This document shows positions 52,614 through 61,928 of a stretch of DNA of 64,000 bases, piece after piece. The first letter of the stretch is position 1; each line of letters starts with the position of its first letter. Both the position numbers and the translations under genes were made by a program. Origin of the DNA: Synergistes jonesii (GTDB lineage Bacteria; Synergistota; Synergistia; Synergistales; Synergistaceae); the NCBI RefSeq assembly GCF_000712295.1, contig NZ_JMKI01000047.1, forward strand, positions 89,905-153,904, read 5' to 3'. A model generated the notes under the pieces. That model was given only the letters and a program-made list of their open reading frames with translations. It made no database searches and was not told the origin of the DNA.

Positions 52614-53433
52614 GGATTTTCTTCTTTCGAGCCCGGAGCTGAAGCTCAGGACCGTCAGCAGTATTTTTATCGTTCTTCTCGTCATAGGCGGGATTCTTCT
52701 CGGAGGTTTCTGGTGGAGCGCGATCGTCGTTCTGATCGCGACGCTTTCGCTGCGCGAGTTCTATAAGCTGCAGTCTGAAAGGATATCGTCCTCGCCTCTC
52801 CTGCTTCTTCTCTCGGGGCTCTGCATCCTGCTTGGGACGGCGTTCGGCTTTATGAGCGTTTCGGCGATACTCTGCTCTATCTCCGCCGTCGCTTTTATAG
52901 CGCTTTTTCTTGAAGTACTAAGACATCAGGTGTCGGGAGAGAGCGACGCCCTCGCGTCTATGGGCGCTATCGTCGCCGGCATAGCCTACGTCGTGCTGCC
53001 GTGGTCGTTCATGATTCTGATACGCTCGAGGGAGCTAGGCGCGATGTTTTTGGCGACGCTTTTCCTTTGCACTTGGAGCTGCGACGTCGCCGCCTACTTC
53101 GTAGGCAGCCGCTTCGGCAGGACGCTTCTCTGCAGCCGCGTGAGCCCACATAAGACGTGGGAGGGCTTCATCGGCGGAGCGGCCGCGAGCTTTATGTGCG
53201 GCGGCCTGATGGCGCTGATATTTTCCTTCCCGCCGATGCCGCTGCTTCTGATGGGCCTGCTCTGCGGTGTCGCCGGGCAGCTTGGCGACCTCGGCGAATC
53301 GGTGCTGAAGCGCGAGGCCGGAGTCAAGGACACCGGCAGCCTGATACCCGGACACGGCGGCTTGCTTGACAGATTCGACAGCATCCTCGTGAACGGGACT
53401 CTCGCCTTCGTCATCTTCGAGCTAGTGGGGTAA
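52600..53433 (+). CDS. cdsA: Phosphatidate cytidylyltransferase CdsA
   Basis: CdsA makes CDP-diacylglycerol, the precursor of all major phospholipids. The 277-residue polytopic protein ends with the family signature around SPHKTWEGFIGG and KREAGVKDTGSLIPGHGGLLDRFDS (the latter read in segments GVKDTG and PGHGGLLDRFDS). ATG 52600 lies inside the uppS end after AAAGGGAG; upstream codons to 52582 lack a site. It precedes dxr by one base. Confidence 0.95.
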   Translation: MGKLRDFLLSSPELKLRTVSSIFIVLLVIGGILLGGFWWSAIVVLIATLSLREFYKLQSERISSSPLLLLLSGLCILLGTAFGFMSVSAILCSISAVAFIALFLEVLRHQVSGESDALASMGAIVAGIAYVVLPWSFMILIRSRELGAMFLATLFLCTWSCDVAAYFVGSRFGRTLLCSRVSPHKTWEGFIGGAAASFMCGGLMALIFSFPPMPLLLMGLLCGVAGQLGDLGESVLKREAGVKDTGSLIPGHGGLLDRFDSILVNGTLAFVIFELVG

Positions 53434-53434
53434 G

Positions 53435-54592
53435 ATGGAAAAGAAAATCAGGCTCGCCGTCATAGGGGCCACCGGCAGCGTCGGCGGAGCTGTGCTCGAT
53501 GTCTGCTCGCGCTTTCCGGAAATTTTCGAGGTCACAGCCCTTGCGGCAAGGTGCAACGCGAAGAAGCTCGCGGAGCTCGGAAGGAGGCACGGCGCGAAGC
53601 TCCTCTGCCTCACGGAGCCCTGCGCGGGCTGGCAAGAGGATGGCTTCGAGTGCCTTACGGGGACAAAGGCCCTCTCCGAGATAGCCGAAGACGATCGCGT
53701 CGACCACGCCGTCTTCGCTTCGTCGGGCGTCGCGGCGATTCCGGCGCTTCAGAAGGCGATTTCACGCGGGATAGACGTTTCTCTCGCAAATAAAGAGAGC
53801 GTCGTAGTGGCGGGCCCGTGGGTGATGCCGCTCGTTAAGCGGCAATGGCAGCTCCGCCCTGTCGACAGCGAACACAGCGCGGTGTGGCAGTGCCTGCGCG
53901 ACGCGCCGAAGGAGGAGTTATCGAGGATATGGCTCACGGCCTCCGGCGGCCCTTTCAGAGACTTCACGTGCGAGCAGATGAAGGACGTGACGCCGGAGGC
54001 GGCTTTGAAGCATCCTATATGGAAGATGGGGCCGAAAATAACGATAGACAGCGCGACTCTCATGAACAAGGGGATAGAGTGTATCGAAGCGATGCAGCTC
54101 TTCGATATGCCGGCCGAAAGAGTCGGCGCCCTGATACATCCCCGCTCGCAGGTCCACGGGATGGCGGAATTCGTCGACGGCACGTTGAAGATGCTCGTCT
54201 CCCGCGCGGATATGCGCCTGCCGGCGGCCGCGGCTCTCGCCTGGCCGAAGCGCCTTGCTGCGGCGGAAAAAATTCTGCCGCCGCTTGAGCCTTCGCAATG
54301 GGATTTGAGTTTCCGCGAAATAGACGAAAAGCTGTTTCCCTGCTACGCTGCGGCGCGCTGGGCCGGCAGAGTAGGAGGCGCGATGCCTCCTCTGCTCGTC
54401 GGAGCGGACGAAAGCGCGGTGCGGCATTTTCTGAATCACGAGATATCCTTTATGGACATCGCCGGCATAATAAACGACGTGCTTGAAAAATACTCGGGAG
54501 CTGCGCCGAAAACGCTCGAAGACGCGATAGCGCTTGTGGGCGAGGGAGAAAGGGCGGCCGACGAGCTTTGCATAAAACGGAGGAACGTATAA
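53435..54592 (+). CDS. dxr: 1-deoxy-D-xylulose-5-phosphate reductoisomerase
   Basis: Dxr converts DXP to 2-C-methylerythritol-4-phosphate, using NADPH, in the MEP isoprenoid pathway. The 385-residue protein has IGATGSVGGAVLDV, LANKESVVVAG, PVDSEHSAVWQCL, TASGGPF, HPIWKMGPKITIDSATLMNKG and the usual C-terminal helical domain. It starts one base after cdsA and ends next to rseP. With ispG here, two steps of the MEP pathway are encoded in this operon. Confidence 0.97.
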   Translation: MEKKIRLAVIGATGSVGGAVLDVCSRFPEIFEVTALAARCNAKKLAELGRRHGAKLLCLTEPCAGWQEDGFECLTGTKALSEIAEDDRVDHAVFASSGVAAIPALQKAISRGIDVSLANKESVVVAGPWVMPLVKRQWQLRPVDSEHSAVWQCLRDAPKEELSRIWLTASGGPFRDFTCEQMKDVTPEAALKHPIWKMGPKITIDSATLMNKGIECIEAMQLFDMPAERVGALIHPRSQVHGMAEFVDGTLKMLVSRADMRLPAAAALAWPKRLAAAEKILPPLEPSQWDLSFREIDEKLFPCYAAARWAGRVGGAMPPLLVGADESAVRHFLNHEISFMDIAGIINDVLEKYSGAAPKTLEDAIALVGEGERAADELCIKRRNV

Positions 54593-55639
54593 TTGCTTAG
54601 CGTTATTTCATTTCTGATAGTAATCGGCATATGCGTCATATCGCACGAGGGCGGGCACTTCTGGGCCGCGCGCCTGCGCGACGTGATGATACATGAGTTC
54701 TCCTTCGGCATGGGGCCTGAGATATTGAGCGGCAGGCGCGGCGAGACGCAGTATTCGCTGCGCGCGTTCCCGATAGGCGGCTTCGTCAAGCTGGAAGGAG
54801 AGGACGCGGAGGAAGAGGACGAGGGAAAACGCGAATCCTGCGACCCGAGCCGTTCTCTCGCGAACAAAAAGCCTTGGGAAAAAATCTTCATCATCGGAGC
54901 CGGCGCTTCTGTAAATATTTTTCTCGCCTGGCTGATCACGGCCCTCTACCTTGCGGGCTGCGGAGTCTACGATATGCAGACACCGAAGCTCGGCAAGATC
55001 ATGGAAGGCACTCCGGCGCAGAGCGCGGGGCTGCGTAGCGGCGACCTTATCAGGAGCATCGACGGCGTGGAGCTGAAAAGCTGGTCCGATATAAGAGAGA
55101 ACATACTGAAGGAGGATAAGGACGGCGATTCTTTCGAAATAGTCGTAGAGCGCGGCGGTGCGGAAAAAAGTTACACGATAAGCGTCCCTAAGGACGCCAA
55201 GACCGGCGCGCGTCTGCTCGGCGTGCAGCCCTCGCTTGAGAAATTTCCACCACTTGAGGCGCTTTCGAAATCCTTCATTTATTCCTGGAACATGAGCCTG
55301 CAGATACTGCGCGGCCTTTACATGACGATCACCGGGCAGCTCAGGGCCGACGTGACGGGGCCGGTCGGCATCGCGTCGATGGCCGGCGACGCGATGCGCG
55401 AAGGCTTTTGGACCTTCATCGCCTTCCTCGGCGTAATAAACCTCAACCTCGGACTGCTGAATCTCCTTCCCTTCCCGGCGCTCGACGGCGGCCGCATCCT
55501 CTTCATACTGATCGAAGTGATAACGCGCCGCAAAGTCCCCGAAAGGGTCGAGACGATGATACATTACGCCGGCTATGTGATACTCCTTTTGCTTATCGTG
55601 CTCGTCACAGGCAAAGACATCTACAGGCTGATGCGTTAG
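54593..55639 (+). CDS. rseP: Site-2 protease RseP
   Basis: RseP cuts membrane proteins within the bilayer, including anti-sigma factors and signal peptides. The 348-residue protein has the zinc motif HEGGH in the first membrane segment, AFPIGGFVKLEG, a single PDZ domain (about 125-205), and the second catalytic motif NLLPFPALDGGR, with a final membrane segment. TTG 54593 follows GGAGGAA, one base after the dxr stop. No sigma-E/anti-sigma pair is in the window, so its targets are unknown. Confidence 0.94.
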   Translation: MLSVISFLIVIGICVISHEGGHFWAARLRDVMIHEFSFGMGPEILSGRRGETQYSLRAFPIGGFVKLEGEDAEEEDEGKRESCDPSRSLANKKPWEKIFIIGAGASVNIFLAWLITALYLAGCGVYDMQTPKLGKIMEGTPAQSAGLRSGDLIRSIDGVELKSWSDIRENILKEDKDGDSFEIVVERGGAEKSYTISVPKDAKTGARLLGVQPSLEKFPPLEALSKSFIYSWNMSLQILRGLYMTITGQLRADVTGPVGIASMAGDAMREGFWTFIAFLGVINLNLGLLNLLPFPALDGGRILFILIEVITRRKVPERVETMIHYAGYVILLLLIVLVTGKDIYRLMR

Positions 55640-55649
55640 AGGCGCGGCG

Positions 55650-56702
55650 ATGGCGAGCTTAAAGAGCGTGGCGATAAAGGGGCTCAAGATAGGCGGAGGC
55701 GCGCCTGTGCGCGTCGAAAGCATGCTAAAGACGCGCCTCGCGGACGTCGAAGGCTGCGTTAAGGAGTGCCGCGCCCTTTTAAAGGCCGGCTGCGAACTCG
55801 CGCGCGTCGCGCTGCCCGACGAAGTTCTCGCGCCGAAGCTTGCCGAACTCGTGAAAAAAACCGAGCTGCCTCTGATGGCGGACATCCACTTCAACCATAA
55901 ACTCGCGCTTGCAGCCCTCTCCGCGGGAGTGCCGGCGATAAGGGTAAATCCAGGCAACATGAGCGGAGCGGCAGGGCTGGCCGAGGTGGTGGCGGCCGCG
56001 AAGGACAGAGGCGCCGTGATACGCATAGGCGCGAACGGCGGCTCCGTCGGCAACGCGCAGCTCGCGGCGGCAGGAGGCGACCGCGGCGCGGCTCTCGTCG
56101 TCGCAGTCGAAGAACAGCTTGGAGCTCTTCTTGAAAGAGGATTCGAAGACGTGATCGTATCGGCGAAATCCTCGTCGGTTGCGGAGACGGTGCGCGCAAA
56201 CGCGTTGCTCGCGCAGAAGTATCCCTTCCCGCTGCACGTCGGCATAACCGAAGCGGGCTGCGGAAATTCCGGCATCGTCAAGGGCGCCGTCGGCATCGGT
56301 CTGATGCTCGCGCAGGGAATGGGCGACACCATACGCGTCAGCCTGACCGGCGCTGGCGCGGAGGAAGTCGAAACTGGGTACAGCATCCTTTCGGCGCTCG
56401 CGCTGCGCAGCCGAGGCTGGCAGCTCATCAGCTGCCCGACCTGCGGGCGCAGGAGAATCGAAGTCGCCGCACTTGTTGAAAAGTTGCGTAAAATAATTCC
56501 CGCCGACGCCTGTAGCGGCATGACGATCGCTGTGATGGGCTGCGAAGTGAACGGACCGAAGGAAGCCGCAAACGCCGATCTGGGAATCGCCGGAAGCCCG
56601 GAAGGCTTCATCATCTTCAAAAAGGGAGCCTTCGTATGCCGCGGTTCGATGGAAACCTTTGAAGAAACGGTAAAGCATGAAATTTTCCTTACTAAACCTT
56701 AA
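55650..56702 (+). CDS. ispG: 4-hydroxy-3-methylbut-2-enyl diphosphate synthase (IspG/GcpE)
   Basis: IspG performs the reductive ring opening of MEcPP to HMBPP in the MEP pathway. The 350-residue protein has the TIM-barrel N-terminal part (VRVESMLKTRLADVEG, PLMADIHFNHKLA, IRVNPGN) and the [4Fe-4S] C-terminal part with SCPTCGRRR and GCEVNGPKEA. The length is that of the short bacterial form. The ATG is 10 bases after rseP. It is the last gene of the uppS-to-ispG block. Confidence 0.96.
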   Translation: MASLKSVAIKGLKIGGGAPVRVESMLKTRLADVEGCVKECRALLKAGCELARVALPDEVLAPKLAELVKKTELPLMADIHFNHKLALAALSAGVPAIRVNPGNMSGAAGLAEVVAAAKDRGAVIRIGANGGSVGNAQLAAAGGDRGAALVVAVEEQLGALLERGFEDVIVSAKSSSVAETVRANALLAQKYPFPLHVGITEAGCGNSGIVKGAVGIGLMLAQGMGDTIRVSLTGAGAEEVETGYSILSALALRSRGWQLISCPTCGRRRIEVAALVEKLRKIIPADACSGMTIAVMGCEVNGPKEAANADLGIAGSPEGFIIFKKGAFVCRGSMETFEETVKHEIFLTKP

Positions 56703-56738
56703 TGAACATCAAGTTTATAAAAAATAATAAAAAACATA

Positions 56739-56767
56739 TTGACTAACGAGACGCAAAAATATAAGAT
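56739..56767 (+). promoter_or_regulatory. Predicted arcA promoter
   Basis: TTGACT (56739-56744) lies 17 bases from TAAGAT (56762-56767), or 15 from the overlapping TATAAG. The region is strongly AT-rich compared with its neighbours. It gives a leader of about 85 bases before arcA. Confidence 0.55.
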
Positions 56768-56861
56768 AATGACGTGACGTTGGTATTTCATACTTTTTTA
56801 CCTTCTTTATGCAACTTTGTTTTGCGGTGAGAGTTTTTTAAAAACTTAGGAGGTGTAAAAA

Positions 56862-58100
56862 ATGAACCAGGAAAGCCATTTTTGTGTATTCTCAGAGACG
56901 GGCAAACTTAAACAGGTCATGCTCCACAGGCCAGGCAAAGAAATCGACAGGCTCACCATAGACAACATGGACGAGCTGCTCTTCGACGACCTTTTATGGC
57001 TCGAACAGGCTCAGAGAGAGCACGACAACTTTGCGGAGATGCTGAGAAACGAAGGCACGGAGGTCCTCTACTTTAACGAGTGCCTCGCTCAGGTGATGGA
57101 AACGCCTGTGATCAGAGAGAGGCTCATAAAAGACATTTTTAAGTTTGAGTGCCTCGACCGCAGACTCAGCGAGGCGTTCATCACCGAACTTATGAACATG
57201 CCGTCCCTCGAGCTCGCGGACCATCTGATCGCGGGCTACACGAAAAAAGAAGTCAGAGATGTCTGCGACTGCACCGGTCTGAGCCTCGTTTCCTGCGTCG
57301 AAAACGGAAGCGATTTCCTCATCCATCCGATACCGAACCTTTATTTCCAGAGAGACCCAGCGATAACCGTAGCGAACGGAATCATCATAGGGCAGATGAC
57401 CTTTGAAGCGCGCCGCATAGAGCCTCTCTACTGGAAATACATCACGAACCATCATCCGAGATTTGAAGGCATGCAGATACTCTTCGGAGACGCGCCGGAC
57501 GAAATCTGGCCGCAGAAAGTGGAAGGCGGCGACCTGCTCGTTCTGACGGAAAAGGCGATGGCGATAGGCGTCTCGCAGCGCACGGCTCCGACCACCGTTC
57601 AGAGAATCGGGCGCAACCTCTCTTCGCGCACCTCGATCAAGCGCATATACGCCTTCGAAATCCCGAGGAAACGCTTCTGCATGCACCTCGACACCGTGTT
57701 CACGATGGTCGACAGAGACGCTTTCTGCATCTATCCGCCGCTGCTCGACTATTTGAGAGTGTGGCAGCTGGATTACGACGAAGGCGGAGTGCTGACGAGC
57801 CTCAAGCAGAGATCCGACTGGACGCACGATATAGCGAACGAACTCGGCTTCGACCATATCCGCCTGATAAAAATGCTGGGCGGCGACAAGGCCGGAATGG
57901 CGCGCGAACAGTGGCACGATGGGTGCAATACTTTGGCTGTCGCGCCCGGTAGGGTGATAACTTACAACCGTAACGTCACGGCGTCGAAAATTCTTAGAGA
58001 CAACGGAATAGAAGTACTCGAACTCGAGGGACCGGAGCTCGGCAGAGGACGCGGCGGTCCGCGCTGCATGTCGATGCCGCTCAATCGCCTGCCGGTATAA
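56862..58100 (+). CDS. arcA: Arginine deiminase
   Basis: ArcA hydrolyses arginine to citrulline and ammonia, the first step of ATP-yielding arginine catabolism. The 412-residue protein has FSETGKLKQVMLHRPGKE, YFQRDPAI, VEGGDLLVL, MHLDTVFTMVD and the catalytic Cys in GGPRCMSMPLNR close to the end. TTAGGAGGTG precedes the ATG. It is followed 92 bases later by the carbamoyltransferase gene, which seems to have its own promoter. No carbamate kinase or arginine/ornithine antiporter gene is in the window. Confidence 0.97.
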   Translation: MNQESHFCVFSETGKLKQVMLHRPGKEIDRLTIDNMDELLFDDLLWLEQAQREHDNFAEMLRNEGTEVLYFNECLAQVMETPVIRERLIKDIFKFECLDRRLSEAFITELMNMPSLELADHLIAGYTKKEVRDVCDCTGLSLVSCVENGSDFLIHPIPNLYFQRDPAITVANGIIIGQMTFEARRIEPLYWKYITNHHPRFEGMQILFGDAPDEIWPQKVEGGDLLVLTEKAMAIGVSQRTAPTTVQRIGRNLSSRTSIKRIYAFEIPRKRFCMHLDTVFTMVDRDAFCIYPPLLDYLRVWQLDYDEGGVLTSLKQRSDWTHDIANELGFDHIRLIKMLGGDKAGMAREQWHDGCNTLAVAPGRVITYNRNVTASKILRDNGIEVLELEGPELGRGRGGPRCMSMPLNRLPV

Positions 58101-58118
58101 AATTATTTTAAAAGGCCA

Positions 58119-58146
58119 TTTACAAAATATTAAAAAGTAGTAAAAT
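58119..58146 (+). promoter_or_regulatory. Predicted argF/arcB promoter
   Basis: TTTACA (58119-58124) and TAAAAT (58141-58146) are 16 bases apart in an AT-rich gap, about 45 bases before the ATG of the carbamoyltransferase gene. Confidence 0.55.
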
Positions 58147-58192
58147 ATCTTCACTAAAATAAAACTACATAAACTGAAAGGGGAAAGTTTAC

Positions 58193-59146
58193 ATGCCCGT
58201 AAATCTCCGCAATCGCAACCTTATCTCTCTGAAACACCATACGCCGGAAGAAATCGATTACCTGCTCAGCCTCGCCGCCGACCTCAAGAACAAGAAGCGC
58301 GCCGGAATAAAAGGGAACCTTCTCGATCGTAAGAACGTAGCCCTTATATTTGAGAAACCGTCTACGCGCACGCGCTGCGCGTTCACTGTGGCGGCCATAG
58401 ACGAGGGAGGGCACCCCGAATATCTCGGCAAAAACGACATCCAGCTCGGGCACAAGGAAGACGTCGCAGACACGGCCCGCGTTCTCGGGCGCATGTTCGA
58501 CGGCATCGAATTCCGCGGCTTCAGCCAGAAGGTCGTCGAGGACCTTGCGAAGTACGCCGGCGTCCCCGTCTGGAACGGCCTTACCGACGACTACCACCCC
58601 ACGCAGGTACTCGCCGACTTCCTCACGATTCGCGAGAACTTCGGGCGCCTCAAAGGCATCAAACTCGTCTACGTCGGCGACGGCCGCAACAACGTCGCCA
58701 ACTCGCTGATGATTGGAGCGGCCAAGATGGGCATGCGCTTCGTCGTAGGCACGCCGAAAGAGCTATACCCCGACCCCGCCCTCGTAGAAGAGTGCGAAAA
58801 GATAGCGAAAGAGTGCGAATCGGGCGCGACGATCGAAGTATTCGAAGACCCGAAAGTCGCCGTCAAGGACGCTGACGTCATCTACACGGACGTCTGGGCG
58901 TCGATGGGCGAAGAAGCGAAGACAGAGGAGCGCAAAAAGCTTCTCAAGCCGTATCAGGTCAACATGGAGCTTGTCAAAGCGACGGGCAACGAAGACGTCA
59001 TCTTCCTGCACTGCCTCCCCGCCGTCAAGGGCAACGAAGTGACCGAAGAAGTCTTCGAATCGCGCCACGCGAGACAATTCGACGAAGCCGAAAACCGCAT
59101 GCACACGATCAAAGCGGTCATGGTGGCGAGCATAGGAAATTTCTAA
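58193..59146 (+). CDS. argF: Ornithine carbamoyltransferase (catabolic, ArcB type by context)
   Basis: The enzyme interconverts citrulline plus phosphate with ornithine plus carbamoyl phosphate. The 317-residue protein has the carbamoyl-phosphate motif [34 protein letters not shown] and the ornithine-binding [10 protein letters not shown]. Its place after arcA argues for the catabolic direction (arcB), although sequence alone does not separate the two types. GAAAGGGGAAAG precedes the ATG. A good terminator follows. Confidence 0.95.
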   Translation: MPVNLRNRNLISLKHHTPEEIDYLLSLAADLKNKKRAGIKGNLLDRKNVALIFEKPSTRTRCAFTVAAIDEGGHPEYLGKNDIQLGHKEDVADTARVLGRMFDGIEFRGFSQKVVEDLAKYAGVPVWNGLTDDYHPTQVLADFLTIRENFGRLKGIKLVYVGDGRNNVANSLMIGAAKMGMRFVVGTPKELYPDPALVEECEKIAKECESGATIEVFEDPKVAVKDADVIYTDVWASMGEEAKTEERKKLLKPYQVNMELVKATGNEDVIFLHCLPAVKGNEVTEEVFESRHARQFDEAENRMHTIKAVMVASIGNF

Positions 59147-59180
59147 TTTCTAAATTTTTGGATTGATAGAAGCCTACAGG

Positions 59181-59208
59181 GCGCCGCACATATATGGGCG
59201 GCGCTTTC
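59181..59208 (+). terminator. Rho-independent terminator after argF/arcB
   Basis: GCGCCGC (59181-59187) and GCGGCGC (59198-59204) form a 7-base-pair GC stem followed by TTTCTC. It also lies between convergent genes. Confidence 0.8.
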
Positions 59209-59270
59209 TCTATATTAATTAGGCAAAAAGGCAAGTATATCTGGAATCTAACGCGGATTTTATCAATCCT

Positions 59271-59975
59271 CTAATTCTCCTGAAGCGCACGGTCGACGGC
59301 GGCTCTCGCATGGGCTATCGTCGTGTCTATAAGCGGAACAGGACAGTCTTCCTCATTGACGAGCATTCCGAACTCGGTGCAGCCGAGGATGATTGTTTCC
59401 GCGCCGCGCTTGACCAAATCTTCAATAGCGGCTTTGAATTTAGCGCGCGTCTTTGGTAAAAAAATTCCCTTCGCAAGCTCTTTGTAAAGTGCGTTGTGAA
59501 CATTGTCTCTGTGTTCTCCTTCAGGGAGCAGTACGTTTAGCCCGTAGCGTTCCCTCAACCTGCCTGTAAAGTACGTTCCCTTAATTGTGTAACCGCTGCC
59601 GAGAAGACCGACGGTTTTATAGCCCTTAGATAGCGCCGTCTGTGCCGCGGGGTCTACGATGTGTATGTATGGGAGGTCTGTTTTTGCGTCAATGTACGGC
59701 ATCGCCGTGTGGACGGTGTTGCAGGCTATGATGAAAAAATCAGCGCCTGCCGCTTTAAGTTTGTTCGCTTCTACAGAAAGTAATTCTCCCACTCTTTCCC
59801 AGTTTCCGAGGACCTGATTGCGCTCGACCTCCTCGAAATCCGTCTGAGCCAGTACGAGCTTTGCACAGTGGAGGCCGTTGCCTCCGAGGCGCCTTGCCAC
59901 CTCTTCGTTGATCGTTCGGTAGTAAACGATAGTGCTGGGCCATGCGACCCCTCCAATGATTCCGATATTTTTCAT
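59271..59975 (-). CDS. Aspartate/glutamate racemase family protein
   Basis: This 234-residue cofactor-independent racemase has IGIIGGVAWPSTIVYY at its start, the two catalytic cysteines in ACNTVH and GCTEFG, and GLLGSGYTIKG in between. Family members racemise Asp, Glu or other amino acids, or isomerise maleate. The first motif (usually GGMSWEST) is altered to GGVAWPST, so the substrate may differ. The ATG at 59975 follows AGGGGGA. It is transcribed leftwards, alone, towards the terminator of argF. Confidence 0.88.
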   Translation of the reverse strand: MKNIGIIGGVAWPSTIVYYRTINEEVARRLGGNGLHCAKLVLAQTDFEEVERNQVLGNWERVGELLSVEANKLKAAGADFFIIACNTVHTAMPYIDAKTDLPYIHIVDPAAQTALSKGYKTVGLLGSGYTIKGTYFTGRLRERYGLNVLLPEGEHRDNVHNALYKELAKGIFLPKTRAKFKAAIEDLVKRGAETIILGCTEFGMLVNEEDCPVPLIDTTIAHARAAVDRALQEN

Positions 59976-60421
59976 TTAACATTCCCCCTACTTTTATATT
60001 TTTCTGAAAACTATTTCCTGTTTGATATCCGCATGATTTATTATACGCGCGTCTTACGTAGTGTGGCTTAAGAAGCGCTATCTGACTTCTGCGGCGAGAC
60101 ATTTTCTCAAGTGCGTCGAGTCGGAATGAGGCCGCCCGATTAACGCGCCTGCACTGTTTACCTGTTCACCGGTGTTGCAAACATGGTAGAGGTCAATAAA
60201 ATGCTCACAGCTTTCTGTACGACGAATACAACGGTAGGTTTACAGTAAGGGCGCTGTTCGGCGTGGGCGTTTATGTACCATGGACAAGTGAATCGAGTTC
60301 TTGCTGTTATTTACCTTATGATAGAACAGGAATGTGCGATAGAACTCAGTTATTAACAGCTTTATGTACACGCGGCAAGTCTGATTGCGGAGCCGCCGCG
60401 CTACCTGCCAGGCAGCGCGGT
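59976..60421. other. Intergenic region between two leftward genes
   Basis: About 445 bases without a supported gene. Composition is lower in GC than the surrounding genes and the short frames have no ribosome sites. A 7-base-pair hairpin (CCGCGCT 60396-60402, AGCGCGG 60414-60420) lies directly after the stop of the PucR-family gene and may mark its transcript end, though the T-run is missing. The rest could hold the racemase promoter or decayed sequence. Confidence 0.4.
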
Positions 60422-61612
60422 TTATACGATTTCGTTTTGTAGGAGCCTAATGCAGGTGTCTATTCTTATCGCGAGGGAGAGCTCTTCCATCTGAGGCTGG
60501 ATTTTGAAGTCGAGCCCAGTGAGCGTGGCGATCTTTTCCAGTCGGTACCTTATGGTGTTTTCGTGCTGCGCGGCATCAAGCGCCGCTTTGTGCATGTCGC
60601 ATCCAGACGCGATATAAAGCCTAAGCGTATCAAGCAGGTTCGTCCTGTTCTCCGCGTCGTACTCGCTCACCGGTTCGAGCACGCGTTGCCGAAATTCCTG
60701 CATTTCTAAACTTTCGGCGAAAGGAAAGATGATCTCGTAAGCGCCGAGGCGTTCATAGTGCAGAAGGGGCAGGGCGAGGCTCCGCCCAAGCAGCGCGGCG
60801 TACAGGCCTTCACGGATACCAGCGGAAAATTCTGTAAGGCTGAAATGAGTACGGCTTATCCCAGCTGATAAATTTTCGACGTCGGGAAATATCTCCCGCA
60901 TCGCTTGGGCGGCGAATGCGTCGCCGAATGAATTTGAGGTATCGTTGCTCGAATAGAAAAGGAAGGCTCCGTTTTTGTACAGGCACATCGTGCTCGCAAG
61001 CGTGTTCAGAGGGCTTCGCTCGTATCTTCTGAAACATTCTTCGAACTCGCTTTCACCGAAGTATTCACCGCTCTTGAAATACACAGCCGCGAATCTGTCT
61101 TCAAACGAAGGATTGATAAGCCTTGCGTGCGCCCGTGCGTCGCCCGCGGATAGGTTGCCCGAGAGCAGTACGTTTATCTCGTCCTGTTGGAAACCGATAT
61201 TCCGCATGCGTTCGGCGTGGCGGTTTACGTCGTAGATTATTTTTTCGAAATACAGCTCCATGGAGTTGATGAGAATGATTGGAAAATTTCGGGAGTCGGC
61301 AAAGCGTATGGCCGATTCCGGTATCGACAGGCGGAAGACGTTTCTGAACGCGAGAGCGGCGGCGCCCTGTTTCAGGAGGTGTTTGACGCCTTCGCCTATC
61401 ATGTAGGGGTCGTCTTTCGCGCAGAGGAAGGTCGTGAGGACGAGCTGGTCGCGGAAGGAACTGGTGTAGAAGTATCTGCCTTTGAGAGACTTGTCCAGCT
61501 CGTAGTCGAGGATGCCGACGTCTTTGATGACGCGGGAAACTCCACCAGCTCCTGCTATGAGCTTCACCTTAGCTTCATAAGTGTTCAGAAAATCTGAGAC
61601 GGTATAGTTCAT
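60422..61612 (-). CDS. PucR-family transcriptional regulator
   Basis: This 396-residue regulator has an N-terminal PucR ligand-type domain (VSDFLNTYEAKVKLIAGAGGVSR-like start, LKGRYFYTSSF, FPIILINSM) and a C-terminal PucR helix-turn-helix with CDMHKAALDAAQHENTIRYRLEKIATLTG, quoted here in parts (HKAALDAAQHENTIRYRLEK). Family members control purine or amino-acid catabolism. ATG 61612, or the GTG just before it, follows GAGGAAAAA. It diverges from the aminotransferase-racemase genes and probably regulates them in response to an amino acid. Confidence 0.88.
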   Translation of the reverse strand: MNYTVSDFLNTYEAKVKLIAGAGGVSRVIKDVGILDYELDKSLKGRYFYTSSFRDQLVLTTFLCAKDDPYMIGEGVKHLLKQGAAALAFRNVFRLSIPESAIRFADSRNFPIILINSMELYFEKIIYDVNRHAERMRNIGFQQDEINVLLSGNLSAGDARAHARLINPSFEDRFAAVYFKSGEYFGESEFEECFRRYERSPLNTLASTMCLYKNGAFLFYSSNDTSNSFGDAFAAQAMREIFPDVENLSAGISRTHFSLTEFSAGIREGLYAALLGRSLALPLLHYERLGAYEIIFPFAESLEMQEFRQRVLEPVSEYDAENRTNLLDTLRLYIASGCDMHKAALDAAQHENTIRYRLEKIATLTGLDFKIQPQMEELSLAIRIDTCIRLLQNEIV

Positions 61613-61928
61613 CACGTTTTTCCTCGCATTGTTATATTTTTTTATAAAGATAATGCATTCTTCGCCGTAAGTCGCTTAATTAGACGTGTATCATTAAATC
61701 CTGGACAATAGAGCATTAATCCGATTTCCGATGTCCAATGAACATCCTTATTTTATCATCAGTTTAAGAAAATGTTTCATTATATAGTTATTTCTTATAA
61801 AAAAATAAAAATAATATTGTTATATTTTTTATATAATGCCCTTTGTCTTGATGCTTTGAAAATAATAAACTTTAAAGCACAGAGTCAAACGTAGTACAGG
61901 TACATAAAAATATACAGGAGGGCAAAAT
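61613..61928. promoter_or_regulatory. Divergent promoter region, PucR-family gene and aminotransferase gene
   Basis: This 316-base, very AT-rich region holds TATAAT at 61832-61837 facing right. It also has a spaced inverted repeat, TGGACA (61702-61707) and TGTCCA (61732-61737), whose arms start exactly 30 bases apart, about three helical turns. The repeat is a candidate regulator site. AGGAGGGCAAA near 61917 is the aminotransferase ribosome site. No gene is visible. Confidence 0.5.
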
